Of a DNA stretch of 64,000 nucleotides, positions 7,536 to 18,071 are shown piece after piece. The stretch covers positions 2,046,001 through 2,110,000 of the forward strand of contig NZ_CP144459.1 of NCBI RefSeq assembly GCF_050320395.1, given 5' to 3'. Every line of letters begins with the position of its first letter. Position 1 is the stretch's first letter. The notes below the pieces were generated by a model. That model worked only from the letters and a program-made list of their open reading frames with translations, searched no databases and was not told the origin of the DNA. Made by a program: the position numbers and the translations under genes. Source of the stretch: Treponema_C sp050320395 (GTDB lineage: Bacteria > Spirochaetota > Spirochaetia > Treponematales > Treponemataceae).

Positions 7536-9965
7536 TTATTGATTTACCAAATTGAATGAAAGAACGAATCTTCCGGCGTTTTTACTCGACGAGTTCCATT
7601 CGAATTTACCGTCTCGCGTTTTAAACGACCATGCCCACATTAAGCGTAAAGGAAACTGGGGAAGCGAAAAACGCAAGCCCGGGCCGAAACTGAAAAAGAA
7701 GTCATTCCCCGATAATCGGGTAAACATTTTTTCGGGACTTTCTTTAACCGCAATGATATCCCCGAAAAAGTCGAGCGAAAACACTCCCGGCGCAAGGGGC
7801 ATACGTACTTCGGCAAAACTGCTCCACATAGCCCTTCCTACAACGGAACTTGATTGGTCCGCCCCGGCAGCCCAGCCGCGTCCGTTAAACATACCGTCTA
7901 TATAGAGCATATTGTTCATGCCGATGGGCGTGTTTTTTACCGGGAATAAAAAAGTTAAACCGGTATAGCCTGCAAGAACAAATTTTAAGTTCCACGTTTC
8001 GGAAACGGGTTTATCCAAGAGGGTTACATATATTTCCCCCTTTGTATCGGTCTTAAAAAAATATTCGGATTCGAGCTTCGGAAGCAGCCCCGTCCATGCA
8101 ACCTGTTGACTTACAAACCAGCCCTTTGAAGGATCAAAGAGGGTATCGCGGGCATTTAAAGCCCCCTTCATCCACAGCGTATTTTGAACGGCGAATTTAC
8201 CGTGTCTATCGCTGACCGTTACATCAACCGGGGTATAGAGGGATGCATCATAAAAATTCCGTGAAAATGAGTTTGACAAACCTCCGGTAAGCGTAAAAGC
8301 TGCAAAATTCCATACCCAGCGTTTTCCAAGCGAAACATCGCCTCCGAAGGCGACCTGGTTGTAATTCATATAATAGTCGGTTTTATTTACGCCGCCGGGA
8401 AAATAATTGTAATAGGGAGCCGTTGCGGCACGATGCTTTATATGTAAGCCTGCGTTAAAGTTAAGCGGGCGGTTTAAAAACCAGGGGTCGTTAAAATTAA
8501 AGCCGAGGGTTTGCTCTTCATTGGAACCGTTCAAATTGACGCCGATTGATTTACCCGTTCCCAAAAAATTGGAATCTTTCCAGTTTATAAAGGCGGACAC
8601 GGGCCAGGCGGAAGGGTCGGCAATACCGGAAAAGGTGATACCGAATTCAACGGATGTGGTGGACTGTTCTTCAACGGAAATAAGCAGTTCCATAAGGTTT
8701 TCTTCGGAGCCCTGTACAATCTGGGGAATAACCGAAGAAAAAAAGCCGAGATTATATAAACTGCGCAATCCCGTTTCTATCTTGCGCTTTGAAAAAATAT
8801 CTCCGCTTTCCAGGGGAATTTCGCGCAAAATAACATAATCCTTTGTTTTTTTGTTTCCCGTAATGCTTATTTTTTCAATATGACTGCGGCGGCTTTCCGT
8901 TATCATCAGGGTACAGGATATAAGACGGTTGTCGGTATCTTTTTTTATATCCGGATAAAAGGTATTCGATGTATAACCGTTTTCATAGTATAAGTCGGCA
9001 ATAGCGGCAAGACCTTCCTGAAAACGGGTTTGGTTAAATGTACTTCCTTTTTTCAGTTTTACCAAAGAAAGCAATTCCTGATCCGAAAAGATGCGGTTCC
9101 CCTGTATTGTAATGCCGTTAAAGATATACTGTGCGCCCTCTTTTATAACATAGGTTATCGTCATTTCATCGCGCTTTTTTTCTTCGTTATAGGCGACATC
9201 CCGTATAACATCAACAAGGACAATATCCATAAAGCCCTTAGTTTGGTAATACAGCAAAACCGCTTGTTTATCCAATTCCAAGGCCGATTCCTGAAAGGCT
9301 CCCTTACTGAACAAACCGGCTTCTTTTAATTTCATGTCTTTTTTTAAGTTCTTTTCGGAGGCAAAAACGTTGCCCTGAAAACGTATCGCCGTGATAACCG
9401 ACTTTCTTCCTTCGGTAATTTTAAAAACAAGTTTAACGCCGTCACTTTCTTCGGTAAAGTCGGAAACGATGCGAACATCCGTATAACCCTTTTCAAGATA
9501 CAGATTCTGAAGCTTCCGTTCATCGAGCAGCACCTTGGACAAAATAAAAATATCACCCTCTTTTAAAGCGGCCGCATCGCGCAATTCGGAACTACGCAGC
9601 CCCTGATTTCCCGAAAAACTTAAGGACTTTATAACGGGCCGCTCGGTAACGTTAAACTGAAGAATAATCGCTTTTTTTTCCGGATCGGCCGGTAAAGCAA
9701 GGGGCGTTATCTCTTCAAAATATTCCAAAGCATAAATTTTATTTAAAAGTTCGCTGTATACTTCATCGGAAAAATCCCGGCCGATAAAAGAATCCGTAAC
9801 GGCCTCAACGTCGGAACTTTTTACAAAACGAAGCCCGTTAAATTTAATACCGCGAATCTCTTTATCGTAATACCAATCGCTTTCGCTTTGAGCCGCTGCA
9901 TGTATACATAAAAAACTCAACACACAAAGATAAATAAAAGTTAAAATACGCTTTTTGCCGTACAT
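7536..9965 (-). CDS. bamA: Outer-membrane protein assembly factor BamA
   Basis: Central component of the beta-barrel assembly machine. A signal peptide (1-25) is followed by five POTRA-like repeats (~35-430; repeats of GNxxxxxxxL and YxxxGY, e.g. EKGYTD, YENGYTS). The C-terminal barrel domain (~440-809) ends in hydrophobic FVLSFNLVNQ. 809 residues fits the spirochaete BamA (T. pallidum Tp92 type). GGAGG lies just before the ATG. It follows the tamB-like gene by 34 bases and precedes ompH. Confidence 0.96.
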   Translation of the reverse strand: MYGKKRILTFIYLCVLSFLCIHAAAQSESDWYYDKEIRGIKFNGLRFVKSSDVEAVTDSFIGRDFSDEVYSELLNKIYALEYFEEITPLALPADPEKKAIILQFNVTERPVIKSLSFSGNQGLRSSELRDAAALKEGDIFILSKVLLDERKLQNLYLEKGYTDVRIVSDFTEESDGVKLVFKITEGRKSVITAIRFQGNVFASEKNLKKDMKLKEAGLFSKGAFQESALELDKQAVLLYYQTKGFMDIVLVDVIRDVAYNEEKKRDEMTITYVIKEGAQYIFNGITIQGNRIFSDQELLSLVKLKKGSTFNQTRFQEGLAAIADLYYENGYTSNTFYPDIKKDTDNRLISCTLMITESRRSHIEKISITGNKKTKDYVILREIPLESGDIFSKRKIETGLRSLYNLGFFSSVIPQIVQGSEENLMELLISVEEQSTTSVEFGITFSGIADPSAWPVSAFINWKDSNFLGTGKSIGVNLNGSNEEQTLGFNFNDPWFLNRPLNFNAGLHIKHRAATAPYYNYFPGGVNKTDYYMNYNQVAFGGDVSLGKRWVWNFAAFTLTGGLSNSFSRNFYDASLYTPVDVTVSDRHGKFAVQNTLWMKGALNARDTLFDPSKGWFVSQQVAWTGLLPKLESEYFFKTDTKGEIYVTLLDKPVSETWNLKFVLAGYTGLTFLFPVKNTPIGMNNMLYIDGMFNGRGWAAGADQSSSVVGRAMWSSFAEVRMPLAPGVFSLDFFGDIIAVKESPEKMFTRLSGNDFFFSFGPGLRFSLPQFPLRLMWAWSFKTRDGKFEWNSSSKNAGRFVLSFNLVNQ

Positions 9966-9999
9966 AAAGCCTCCACGGTCAAATTTATAAATTCAAAAA

Positions 10000-12900
10000 T
10001 CAAAAATTAAACTTCCACGATATACTGATTGAAGTATGCGGAACAAGCAGTTTCCAATCGGAGTTCAGTTCGGGAGCGATACTCCATCTTATAGCCCCGA
10101 ACGGAGAAGGCAATTCCAAACCTATTTCCGGACGGAATTTCAATCCTGCGGTATTCTCATTACTTGCAGCGGAAACGGCATCATAAGCCAAATGCAGCAT
10201 TGCATCGGCATATATGGTATCTCCGAAATACTTACCTATATAAACAGTTGTATTATCCAAAAAGTTACCGACGGTAAACCTTTGCCCGCTGTTTACGCTC
10301 AACGCACCCATAAAAGCATTTTGTAAAAACATAGTGCGCAGTGAAAATATATCAAATTTAAATAAATCACGCAATCGGTTTTCAACACCCCTAAAAACGG
10401 CGACTTGAGCCCCGTAATCGGCCAAGCCTCCCAATAAGGCGATAGGATTCGCAGATGCTTCTCCGGCATCGGCCAAAAAGATGCGCCCCAGCAATGTCAT
10501 AATTTCCTGCTGCGATTTTACCGGTATTGACGAAAATGAGGGATTTAATCGGCTTAAGGGCTGGTTTACGACACTGAGTATAATACGCACGGGAGAGCCG
10601 TCGGCAGTCCGTTCCCTGATTTCCGCACGGGCGGTTAAGCGTGGATCAAAGATTTCCATGGTCTCATTTAAAACGGCCGAAGCTTCCTTTACATAAAAAG
10701 TCCTGTTTAAGTACAGAATTTCTCCGCCCTTCATCGTAAAAGCTCCCGTAAAAGCCGAATGTCCGAACCGAGTATCTATGAGAATGCGCAGGGGTTCGGT
10801 TTGCGTAACTATGCCGCGTAAAAACGGATTTGTTTTTGACGGAATAAACAAGCGTGACTTTGAATCGGCCGTTATCGTTAAATCCACAATCGTATCAATG
10901 TCGCTGCCGGAAGGAGGGAGTTCTCCGTCCGGAGTCAGGGTAATAACGGCATCGAGGCTTTCAACTCCGATAAAACCGCGGACATCGACGGTTTCTTTAT
11001 CAACAAAAAGCGTAATGTCGGCCTGAGCATTCCCGGTAAAAAGTCCGTGAGGCATCTTATACCTTCCCGCAGCAGGGACTTTCCCTATTGTCTTTACCTG
11101 TAAAGCCAGAGTATCGAAATCCATTTTTTCCAATGTAATGTCCGCATTAAGGCTTACACGGGCGCCGCTTTTTTCTCCTACAAAGATACTGTCGGCTGCG
11201 GAAAAAACATTATCCACCGTTTTTACGCGAAAGTCCTTACACAGCATTTTTTCATCAAGATAATCGGGCACACCGATGAGCATATCGGTTCCCCTGAATT
11301 CGGCATTTATAAGCGGATTAAACACGGAGCCGGTAACGGTGCCCCGTCCGACGGCACTTCCCGAATAAAGAGAAAATACCGGTAAATCCAAAAGTTTTGC
11401 AAAGGTTTTTCCTTCGGCGGCTATATCGTCAACAAATAAAAACAGTTCATCGTTTTGAACCGTCCCCTGCAGGTTAAAACGTACGGGAAACGTTTTCCCC
11501 GCTTTTACTTCCAATTCCCCCGTATCCGAAAAACCGCCTATTATTTCTCCGAACAAGCCTGCATAAAAATCAAAGCGGCCGGGAGTACGGATAAGCTGTA
11601 TTTTATAATTTTCACGCGTATCGAAGAACGATCCCTCCAAATGCGATAAAAGCAAATCGGCCTGAAATGATTTTTGTTTAAACGGCAGTTTTTTATCTTC
11701 GTCAAGAGGAGAAAGCGTAAAAGAAAAGGGACTTTGAAAGTTTTTCTCCCTGAAATATATATCATTTGAAAGCTTTCCGCTCAAATTGCCCCGAAGCGAA
11801 CCCGAAAAATCCTCAAGAGCTATATTGCCGTCCAATGCTTGTACATTTAAAACACCGTAACGTATATTACATTCGGATAAGGCGAGGATATCGTCTTCAA
11901 GGCCTAAGGCCCCTTCCATAAAAACTTCAGATGTTCCGGCATTAAAAGATGCCTTATCTATATGCAATTGTACGGATAAGTCTTCCGCCGTGCCCAGAGC
12001 CGTTATACGCCCGCTCAAGCCGTGTTCCTGATTTTGCAGTTTTAAAAACCGGGCGGCAGGCAAAGAGCGTATTTCGGCTTCCCCGGAAAAATAAACGTTT
12101 TCCATAAAATCGCCTGCCGAATTTTTTATTCCCTCCGGATTATAAGCTTGCAGTATAATCGAATACATTTCCGACGAAAAAGTATCGGCTAAAGAGAGGT
12201 TTAGAGAAACAGAATCAAAAACGTTTTCCTTAAATGCCCACAAAACATTGATGTTTCCGTTCAAAGAAGACAATTCGTCCGAATACGCAGTGTGATTAAA
12301 ATACAGTCCTTCAGGGCCGGCAAAACCCGAAAGCGCGATACGGGGCGATACTCTTAAACGGCCCGAGGACTCGGAAAGGTCGATGTGATTAAAACGTATA
12401 TTCCAATCCTCGGCACTCTTATATTCTCCCTGTAAAGAAAGCGAATATGAAAACAATAAATTGTTTATAGCAAGGGGAACCGAAGAAGCTTCCAGGGAAC
12501 CGGTAAAACCGCCCTTTTTATCCGTATACATTGAAACGCTGAAATTATAGTCGCCGCTGATGTTCAAAAATCTATCGGGGGCATAGACGCCGGAAATGCT
12601 ATAGGGCAGAGAATTGACGAACAGGGATGCGGAAAAAAAGATTTCTTCTTTCGGAGATGCAATATCGGCGTTGGCTTCAAGCTGGACGGATTGGCCGCCT
12701 GAAAGCATATCGAATTGTCCTATGCGGAATACCGATTCGGTTCCGTCGAGGGAAAACAAAAGCAATTCATTGTCTTTTTGTGTATTTGCTATAACCGCAT
12801 AGGGTGTATTATAGGTAAAGGTTTTAAAATCGGTTGAAAAAAACAAATCGAAGGAAAAAATATAGGGTCTTAAGGCCGGTACAAAGGATAAAAGAGGGCC

Positions 12901-14472
12901 GGCTTGCTTTTCGGGTAAAAACCATGCGGCGGCCGATGCAACGGAATCGGAAAAGACGTTTTCCGCCGAAAGCTGGGCTTGTACGTAGTTTTGTTTTCCC
13001 GCCGAAAAACTGCCGTTTAGCCGGATGGCACCGGGACCGGCTATATCGGCTTTTGAATAGTCAAAGGCTTCAAACGTAAAATCGCGGGAAAGGCCTTCGC
13101 CGATAAGACGCAGCTGTACGGCGGTTAAACTGTTTTCTCCGAAATAGAGCTGGGGAATAAAAAACAGGCTTTCGTTTTCAAACGATTCCATATAGAGTTC
13201 CGCCGAAATACGATTGCCGTTCGCAAGCCGTACCGAACGGATAAGGGCGGTTCCCTGAGGCCTCAGTTTTTTTATATCAAAGGTTCCGGCATATTCGGCG
13301 GAAACAATAGAAGACTCAATATCTATAAAATCTATGCGAACACGGGAATCGTCTCCGGCAAACTTAAAAGCCAGGGTGCCTTTTTCAAACGTACGAAAAT
13401 CCGCCCTTAGATTGCCCTCTGCCGCATAGTTAAGACTTCCGCTTGTTTTATTCCACAAGGCCGTATATTCGCCGGAAATAAAACACGATTTAAGCTCGTG
13501 TATTGCAAGATTCTTTTTTTTAGCTTTTACAATATCAAAAAGGTTTAAATCCGAGGCGCTTAGCTTTACCGAAATGTTTTCAAAATCCGGGTCGGCGGAA
13601 GCCGTCAAACTGAAAGGGAGCATGCTTTGCATTAAAGATAAACTTATAGAGTCTCGCGCATATGAAAAATACATATTTAAAGGAGACACCGTATAATCGG
13701 ATTCTCTGAGCGGGAACACACGCAGCTGGGCAAAACTGTCTTCCACAAGCGGGGTAAGCCGGGCTTGAGCTGAAAAGCCGAGTACCAGGGTTCCCCAAGA
13801 CGTGTTTTTTTTCGTAAGATCGGAAAGAACGTTTTTTCCGGACAGTGTCCATTGCAGGGACTTATTATTTTCAGGCCGATTAATTTTTAAAGCGGCAATG
13901 TATAATTGATTTTGTATATAGGCATCCCTATATATAAAAGACATATTCTTGATATGCAGTTGAAGCGGAAGCGAAAACAAGGCGTCGGCGAGCGTTTGTA
14001 TTTCTTTTTGTATATTGAAGTCTTGAGGCTGCGGACGCCGATTTTTATTTGTAAGAGATTCTACCAGCGAAAAAAAACGTCTGCGCATTGCATATTGGGT
14101 AAAATCGTCGTAGTCGAAGCTGACGCCGGAAACCACCAATTCTCCGGGAACCTCTGCAATACTGCCGCTTATAAGTTTTAAAAGATTCCACTTGAGCTTT
14201 ACCGAGCGGATTTTTAAAACGGGTGCGGAACTTTCGAGGTCGCGTACAACGATATTCGACATACGAAGACCCGCCAAAACCGAGTGGGAAAGGGCTTGAT
14301 AGGAAACATCGAAACCGGTTTTTTCACGTAAAAGAGCAAGATAATCGTCTCTGAGGCGTTCAAAAGACACGGAAGCTGCCGCAAGTATAAGGCGGGCGCC
14401 GGCAAGGGCCGCAATGCTTATACATAGGAGAATAACTACACTCAAACTGCGCAACAGGGTCTTTTTTTTCAT
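10000..14472 (-). CDS. TamB-like translocation/assembly module protein (DUF490 C-terminus)
   Basis: Very large (1490 aa) periplasm-spanning protein. It has one N-terminal membrane anchor (~8-33), then ~1200 residues of alternating beta-strand repeats that would form the hydrophobic groove of an AsmA/TamB-type bridge. The C-terminal TamB domain includes ILSVVNQPLSRLNPSF and an extended barrel-like end (SISWKFNF). The family works with BamA-type proteins or moves lipid between membranes. It is directly upstream of bamA, as in other treponemes. The family call is good; the cargo is unknown. Confidence 0.88.
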   Translation of the reverse strand: MKKKTLLRSLSVVILLCISIAALAGARLILAAASVSFERLRDDYLALLREKTGFDVSYQALSHSVLAGLRMSNIVVRDLESSAPVLKIRSVKLKWNLLKLISGSIAEVPGELVVSGVSFDYDDFTQYAMRRRFFSLVESLTNKNRRPQPQDFNIQKEIQTLADALFSLPLQLHIKNMSFIYRDAYIQNQLYIAALKINRPENNKSLQWTLSGKNVLSDLTKKNTSWGTLVLGFSAQARLTPLVEDSFAQLRVFPLRESDYTVSPLNMYFSYARDSISLSLMQSMLPFSLTASADPDFENISVKLSASDLNLFDIVKAKKKNLAIHELKSCFISGEYTALWNKTSGSLNYAAEGNLRADFRTFEKGTLAFKFAGDDSRVRIDFIDIESSIVSAEYAGTFDIKKLRPQGTALIRSVRLANGNRISAELYMESFENESLFFIPQLYFGENSLTAVQLRLIGEGLSRDFTFEAFDYSKADIAGPGAIRLNGSFSAGKQNYVQAQLSAENVFSDSVASAAAWFLPEKQAGPLLSFVPALRPYIFSFDLFFSTDFKTFTYNTPYAVIANTQKDNELLLFSLDGTESVFRIGQFDMLSGGQSVQLEANADIASPKEEIFFSASLFVNSLPYSISGVYAPDRFLNISGDYNFSVSMYTDKKGGFTGSLEASSVPLAINNLLFSYSLSLQGEYKSAEDWNIRFNHIDLSESSGRLRVSPRIALSGFAGPEGLYFNHTAYSDELSSLNGNINVLWAFKENVFDSVSLNLSLADTFSSEMYSIILQAYNPEGIKNSAGDFMENVYFSGEAEIRSLPAARFLKLQNQEHGLSGRITALGTAEDLSVQLHIDKASFNAGTSEVFMEGALGLEDDILALSECNIRYGVLNVQALDGNIALEDFSGSLRGNLSGKLSNDIYFREKNFQSPFSFTLSPLDEDKKLPFKQKSFQADLLLSHLEGSFFDTRENYKIQLIRTPGRFDFYAGLFGEIIGGFSDTGELEVKAGKTFPVRFNLQGTVQNDELFLFVDDIAAEGKTFAKLLDLPVFSLYSGSAVGRGTVTGSVFNPLINAEFRGTDMLIGVPDYLDEKMLCKDFRVKTVDNVFSAADSIFVGEKSGARVSLNADITLEKMDFDTLALQVKTIGKVPAAGRYKMPHGLFTGNAQADITLFVDKETVDVRGFIGVESLDAVITLTPDGELPPSGSDIDTIVDLTITADSKSRLFIPSKTNPFLRGIVTQTEPLRILIDTRFGHSAFTGAFTMKGGEILYLNRTFYVKEASAVLNETMEIFDPRLTARAEIRERTADGSPVRIILSVVNQPLSRLNPSFSSIPVKSQQEIMTLLGRIFLADAGEASANPIALLGGLADYGAQVAVFRGVENRLRDLFKFDIFSLRTMFLQNAFMGALSVNSGQRFTVGNFLDNTTVYIGKYFGDTIYADAMLHLAYDAVSAASNENTAGLKFRPEIGLELPSPFGAIRWSIAPELNSDWKLLVPHTSISISWKFNF

Positions 14473-14525
14473 CCGCTTAAAGAGTATAATATCAAATAAT
14501 ACAAAATTATGGTAGGGACTGAAAA

Positions 14526-15143
14526 TTGATATTACGCGATTTTATTGTTTTTGAAGGCATAGACGGTTCGGGAACTTCCACCCAAATAGAGCGCTTACAA
14601 AGGCGCTTAAACGGAAAAAATGCGGTTTTTACGGCCGAACCGACAAAACTCGAAACGGGTATCTTTTTGCGCCGCGTATTAAGCGGAGAAATCGAAGTTG
14701 CCCCCGAAACCGCCGCCCGCCTCTTTGCGGCGGACCGTTCGGAACACATATACGGAAAGGGCGGCATTGCAGAAACATGTAAAACAAAACTCTGCGTATG
14801 CGACCGCTACCTTTTTTCAAGCCTCGCCTATCAAAGCGTCGAATGCGGCTTTGAACTTCCCGCAAAGCTGAACGAAGACTTTCCCCTGCCCGAAACCGTT
14901 TTTTATTTCCGCATAGACCCCGAAATTTCACTCAAACGCATAGCCGGGCGCGGTATAACCGAAATTTACGAAAAAAAAGACTTTTTGGATAAAACCGCTT
15001 CGGCCTACGATAAAATTTTTGCCGATTTTGAAGCAAAAAAAACGGGAATGAACATTGTACGTATCGATGCCGCACAAAGCGCGGATAAAATCGAAAAAAT
15101 CATCTGGAGCATAGTGGAAAAATTGCCGATATTGAAACCGTGA
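14526..15143 (+). CDS. tmk: Thymidylate kinase
   Basis: Phosphorylates dTMP to dTDP. The P-loop FEGIDGSGTSTQ is at residues 8-20, followed by the DR-type motif CVCDRYLFSSLAYQ and a LID-like region AGRGITEIYEKKD. 205 residues is normal. The start is TTG 14526 with AGGGA ten bases upstream; no in-frame ATG exists near it. The next gene begins inside its stop codon (GTGA overlap). Divergent from tamB-like. Confidence 0.93.
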   Translation: MILRDFIVFEGIDGSGTSTQIERLQRRLNGKNAVFTAEPTKLETGIFLRRVLSGEIEVAPETAARLFAADRSEHIYGKGGIAETCKTKLCVCDRYLFSSLAYQSVECGFELPAKLNEDFPLPETVFYFRIDPEISLKRIAGRGITEIYEKKDFLDKTASAYDKIFADFEAKKTGMNIVRIDAAQSADKIEKIIWSIVEKLPILKP

Positions 15144-15754
15144 AGCGCTTTTTTAAATTATTGTCCGCAGCCGCAGCCCTTGTCCTCTTTACTTTGCTTT
15201 TCAGCTCTTATGCAATTACGTTTAAAGAACAGTATTATAAACTCTATCACGTGCATTATCAGCAATATCCCGACGACGTAATGGAAAATATCTATTGGCT
15301 TGAACGCGCCGTCGCCGCCGATTTTGCAAACCCGCAATTTGCCCTTACTCATATAAAAGATAAAAAAGATTGGGAAAAATACCGCTATTTATTTATGATG
15401 CACGTAAACCTTAAATTGATTGAACAGCACATGAGGCTCGGGCGCACATGGGATAAAAAAATCGCTTATTTTTACGATGCTCCCTGGAAAGAAGAGTACC
15501 TTCGCGATTTGGAAACCGCCGAACGCTGTTACCGTGCGGGCTTGTACTATTGGACGGAAGCTAAAATTTGGGCGGAAAAAGCGAATCAGTCCAAGTTCAA
15601 ATTCCTTTATTTGACGGGCATTCAAAACTGGGAAGACGAATCCTACCGCATAGACAGGGGCGAATTGAATTACGAAAAGGTTTTAAACCGCGAACTTACG
15701 CGTTTGCAAAAAGTAAAAGAAAGCTTTATTGCAATGGATGAAAATACCTATTAA
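15140..15754 (+). CDS. Conserved hypothetical protein with N-terminal membrane anchor
   Basis: 204 residues, GTG start overlapping the tmk stop, so translationally coupled. One hydrophobic segment at residues 5-27 (signal anchor or uncleaved signal). The rest is helical and unusually rich in Tyr, Trp and charged residues (e.g. ERCYRAGLYYWTEAKIWAEK), with a TPR-like feel but no repeat I can prove. I do not recognise a family beyond spirochaete hypotheticals. Likely exposed outside the cytoplasmic membrane. Confidence 0.75.
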   Translation: MKRFFKLLSAAAALVLFTLLFSSYAITFKEQYYKLYHVHYQQYPDDVMENIYWLERAVAADFANPQFALTHIKDKKDWEKYRYLFMMHVNLKLIEQHMRLGRTWDKKIAYFYDAPWKEEYLRDLETAERCYRAGLYYWTEAKIWAEKANQSKFKFLYLTGIQNWEDESYRIDRGELNYEKVLNRELTRLQKVKESFIAMDENTY

Positions 15755-15757
15755 AAT
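15729..15757 (+). promoter_or_regulatory. Promoter of aroB, -10 box six bases before ATG
   Basis: TTGCAA (15729-15734), 17-base spacer, TAAAAT (15752-15757), then six bases (AGAGCT) and the aroB ATG at 15764. It lies inside the end of the preceding gene. Transcription would start at or next to the A of the start codon. Confidence 0.65.
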
Positions 15758-15763
15758 AGAGCT

Positions 15764-16933
15764 ATGAATACATCTCATTTTACAATACGGTACAAAGCCG
15801 TACATCCGGGAACGGAGTGCACGCAGCTTCTTTTTTACAGCTCAATCGAACAAGCCCTGCAAAGCGCAGCTAATACGGAACCGAATGCCAGCAATACAAA
15901 ACCTGTCGCGGCCGCTTCTACAGTGCAATGCGCTACGTCTGCCAAACAAAACCGCCTTTATATTACCGACGAGCGGGTTGCCTCCTTAAGCCCCGTAAAA
16001 AACTTTTTGGAAAAGCAAAAAAGCGAGGGCATTCCCGTATGCATCGTAAAAGCGGGCGAACAACACAAAACAATCGATACCGTTTTGGAAATTGTAAAAA
16101 CCGCCCTCGATAACAATTTAAACCGTTCATCAACCTTTATCGGCATAGGAGGCGGGGTTGTCTGCGATATGAGCGCCTTTGCCGCCTCCGTTTTTAAGCG
16201 GGGTGCCCGCGTCGATTTGGTGCCGACTACCCTGCTTGCGATGGTTGACGCGGCAATAGGCGGAAAAACCGGCTGCGACTTCGGCAGTTATAAAAACATG
16301 ATAGGAAGCTTTTACCCCGCCGGCACACTCTATATAGCGCCCGAATTTATACACAGTTTAAGCGACACCGAATTCCGTTCGGGTCTTGCCGAAGTTTTAA
16401 AAACCGCCCTTCTCTACGATAAAAAGCTGTTCCGCCTTTTACGGGAACAAAAAGAAAAGGTTTTAAATCGGGAAGCGGAAATTATAAATCACATTGTAAA
16501 AGTATGTGCCCGTGCAAAGGCGAAAACGGTACAAAAAGATTTAACCGAACGCGGTATACGCATGCACTTGAATTTGGGGCATACCTTCGGCCACGCTCTT
16601 GAAACCCTGACAGGTTTGGGAACAATCAGCCACGGAGAAGCGGTTGCATGGGGCATAGGGCGCGCAGTCGATTTAAGTGAAAAACTGGGGCTTTGTCCGT
16701 CATCATACAAAGAAGAGGTGTACCAAGTTCTTCAAAGCTACGGATGGAGCTGCGAGCGCATTCACAGCGTACTGCAAACCGCACTTGCGGACAGTCCGAC
16801 AGAAGAGCTTTTGCAGGCGATGAAAAAAGACAAAAAAAACAGCGGCGGCACCGTCCGCCTCATATTGCAAAAAGGCATAGAATCCGCACTTATAAGAGAA
16901 GTTGAAGATGAACATATCCGCACAGTACTTTGA
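15764..16933 (+). CDS. aroB: 3-Dehydroquinate synthase
   Basis: Second step of the shikimate pathway: converts DAHP to 3-dehydroquinate with NAD and a metal. The core shows the NAD-binding GIGGGVVCDMSAFAA, the PTTLLAMVDAAIGGKTG loop, EVLKTALL and the metal histidines in LNLGHTFGHALE and HGEAVAWG. 389 residues, a little long because of a divergent N-terminus (~1-75) containing an Ala/Thr/Asn-rich insert (~35-55). The 3' end overlaps the cysteine desulfurase start by 26 bases. No convincing Shine-Dalgarno. Confidence 0.95.
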   Translation: MNTSHFTIRYKAVHPGTECTQLLFYSSIEQALQSAANTEPNASNTKPVAAASTVQCATSAKQNRLYITDERVASLSPVKNFLEKQKSEGIPVCIVKAGEQHKTIDTVLEIVKTALDNNLNRSSTFIGIGGGVVCDMSAFAASVFKRGARVDLVPTTLLAMVDAAIGGKTGCDFGSYKNMIGSFYPAGTLYIAPEFIHSLSDTEFRSGLAEVLKTALLYDKKLFRLLREQKEKVLNREAEIINHIVKVCARAKAKTVQKDLTERGIRMHLNLGHTFGHALETLTGLGTISHGEAVAWGIGRAVDLSEKLGLCPSSYKEEVYQVLQSYGWSCERIHSVLQTALADSPTEELLQAMKKDKKNSGGTVRLILQKGIESALIREVEDEHIRTVL

Positions 16934-18071
16934 TTGGGCTGCAAGCGCGCCGCAAAACCCCGAAATAGCCGCCGAAGCTTTGGACATTGCGCAAAAATAC
17001 GCGGCAAATCCTTCGAGCGTACACAAGGCGGGCATTGAAGCGCGCGAAAAACTCGAAGAAGCGCGAAAACGCTGCGCCGATGTTTTAAACGTAAAGCCCG
17101 AATGCCTCGTTTTTACATCGGGCGGCACCGAATCGAACCACATACCCCTTGTTTCTTTACTGCAAAAGCCGATTAAGGGCAGCATTGTTATAAGCGCGAT
17201 AGAACACGCCGCCGTCCGCGAACAGGCCCTTGCATTACGGCACTGCGGAAGACGTATTATCACCGCCGACTGCGGCAAAGACGGCATTGTAAGCGCCGAT
17301 GAGGTTTTAAAAAAATGCGAGGGCGATACCGAAATGGTGTGCATTATGGCCGTCAACAACGAAACGGGGGCAATACAGCCGGTGTATAAAATCGCCGATG
17401 CTCTTGCCTCGCTCAAGGGAAGGCGGCCTAAACTGCACGTGGATGCCGTGCAGGCGGCGGGGAAAATTCCCTTTGATTTTTCTTATACGGGCATAGACAG
17501 CGCCGCCGTCAGCGCTCATAAAATATACGGCTGTCGCGGCATAGGCCTTTTATACACGGCTTCGCGGACTGAAAGCTTTTTAAAAGGCGGCGGCCAGGAA
17601 GGCGGTATGCGAAGCGGAACCGAAAACCTGTTCGGCATATGGAGCCTTATGCGCTGCCTTGAAACCTGTGCCGAAAAAACCGCATGCACGGCAGCCCTCG
17701 AAGCGCAAAAAGAAAAAACCGCCTTTTTTATCGGCGCTTTACAAAAAATTCCGGGCTGCACCATTATACCCGAAGCGCGCGCCGCTTTTCCCGACTTATA
17801 TTCGCCCTGGATTGTGCAGGCAAGCTTTAAGGGTATTCCGGGAGAAGTTGCCGTACGCGCGTTAAGCGAACGGGGCTTTTATATTTCAACCGGTTCGGCA
17901 TGTTCGGCACGCAAAAACAAACGTCCCGTTTTAAGCGCAATGAAAATCGACGAAGAAACCGCGCGCAATTCCGTGCGCTTTTCGTTCGGCTCCATGCAAA
18001 CGCATAAAGACATCGAAGCGCTTATAGAAGCGGTACGGGAAGTAAACGCCTTATTCGGCCAAAAGATTTAG
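16908..18071 (+). CDS. Cysteine desulfurase (NifS/IscS-like)
   Basis: PLP enzyme that takes sulfur from cysteine for Fe-S clusters or tRNA thiolation. It has the YFDWAAS start, the FTSGGTESNH PLP site, the NNETGAIQP and HVDAVQAAGK motifs, the Schiff-base Lys in SAHKIYG, and the catalytic Cys loop STGSACSARK. 387 residues from ATG 16908. No scaffold gene (iscU) is adjacent, so iscS versus nifS naming is open. Its 3' end overlaps the convergent ABC ATPase gene by 21 bases. Confidence 0.92.
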   Translation: MNISAQYFDWAASAPQNPEIAAEALDIAQKYAANPSSVHKAGIEAREKLEEARKRCADVLNVKPECLVFTSGGTESNHIPLVSLLQKPIKGSIVISAIEHAAVREQALALRHCGRRIITADCGKDGIVSADEVLKKCEGDTEMVCIMAVNNETGAIQPVYKIADALASLKGRRPKLHVDAVQAAGKIPFDFSYTGIDSAAVSAHKIYGCRGIGLLYTASRTESFLKGGGQEGGMRSGTENLFGIWSLMRCLETCAEKTACTAALEAQKEKTAFFIGALQKIPGCTIIPEARAAFPDLYSPWIVQASFKGIPGEVAVRALSERGFYISTGSACSARKNKRPVLSAMKIDEETARNSVRFSFGSMQTHKDIEALIEAVREVNALFGQKI

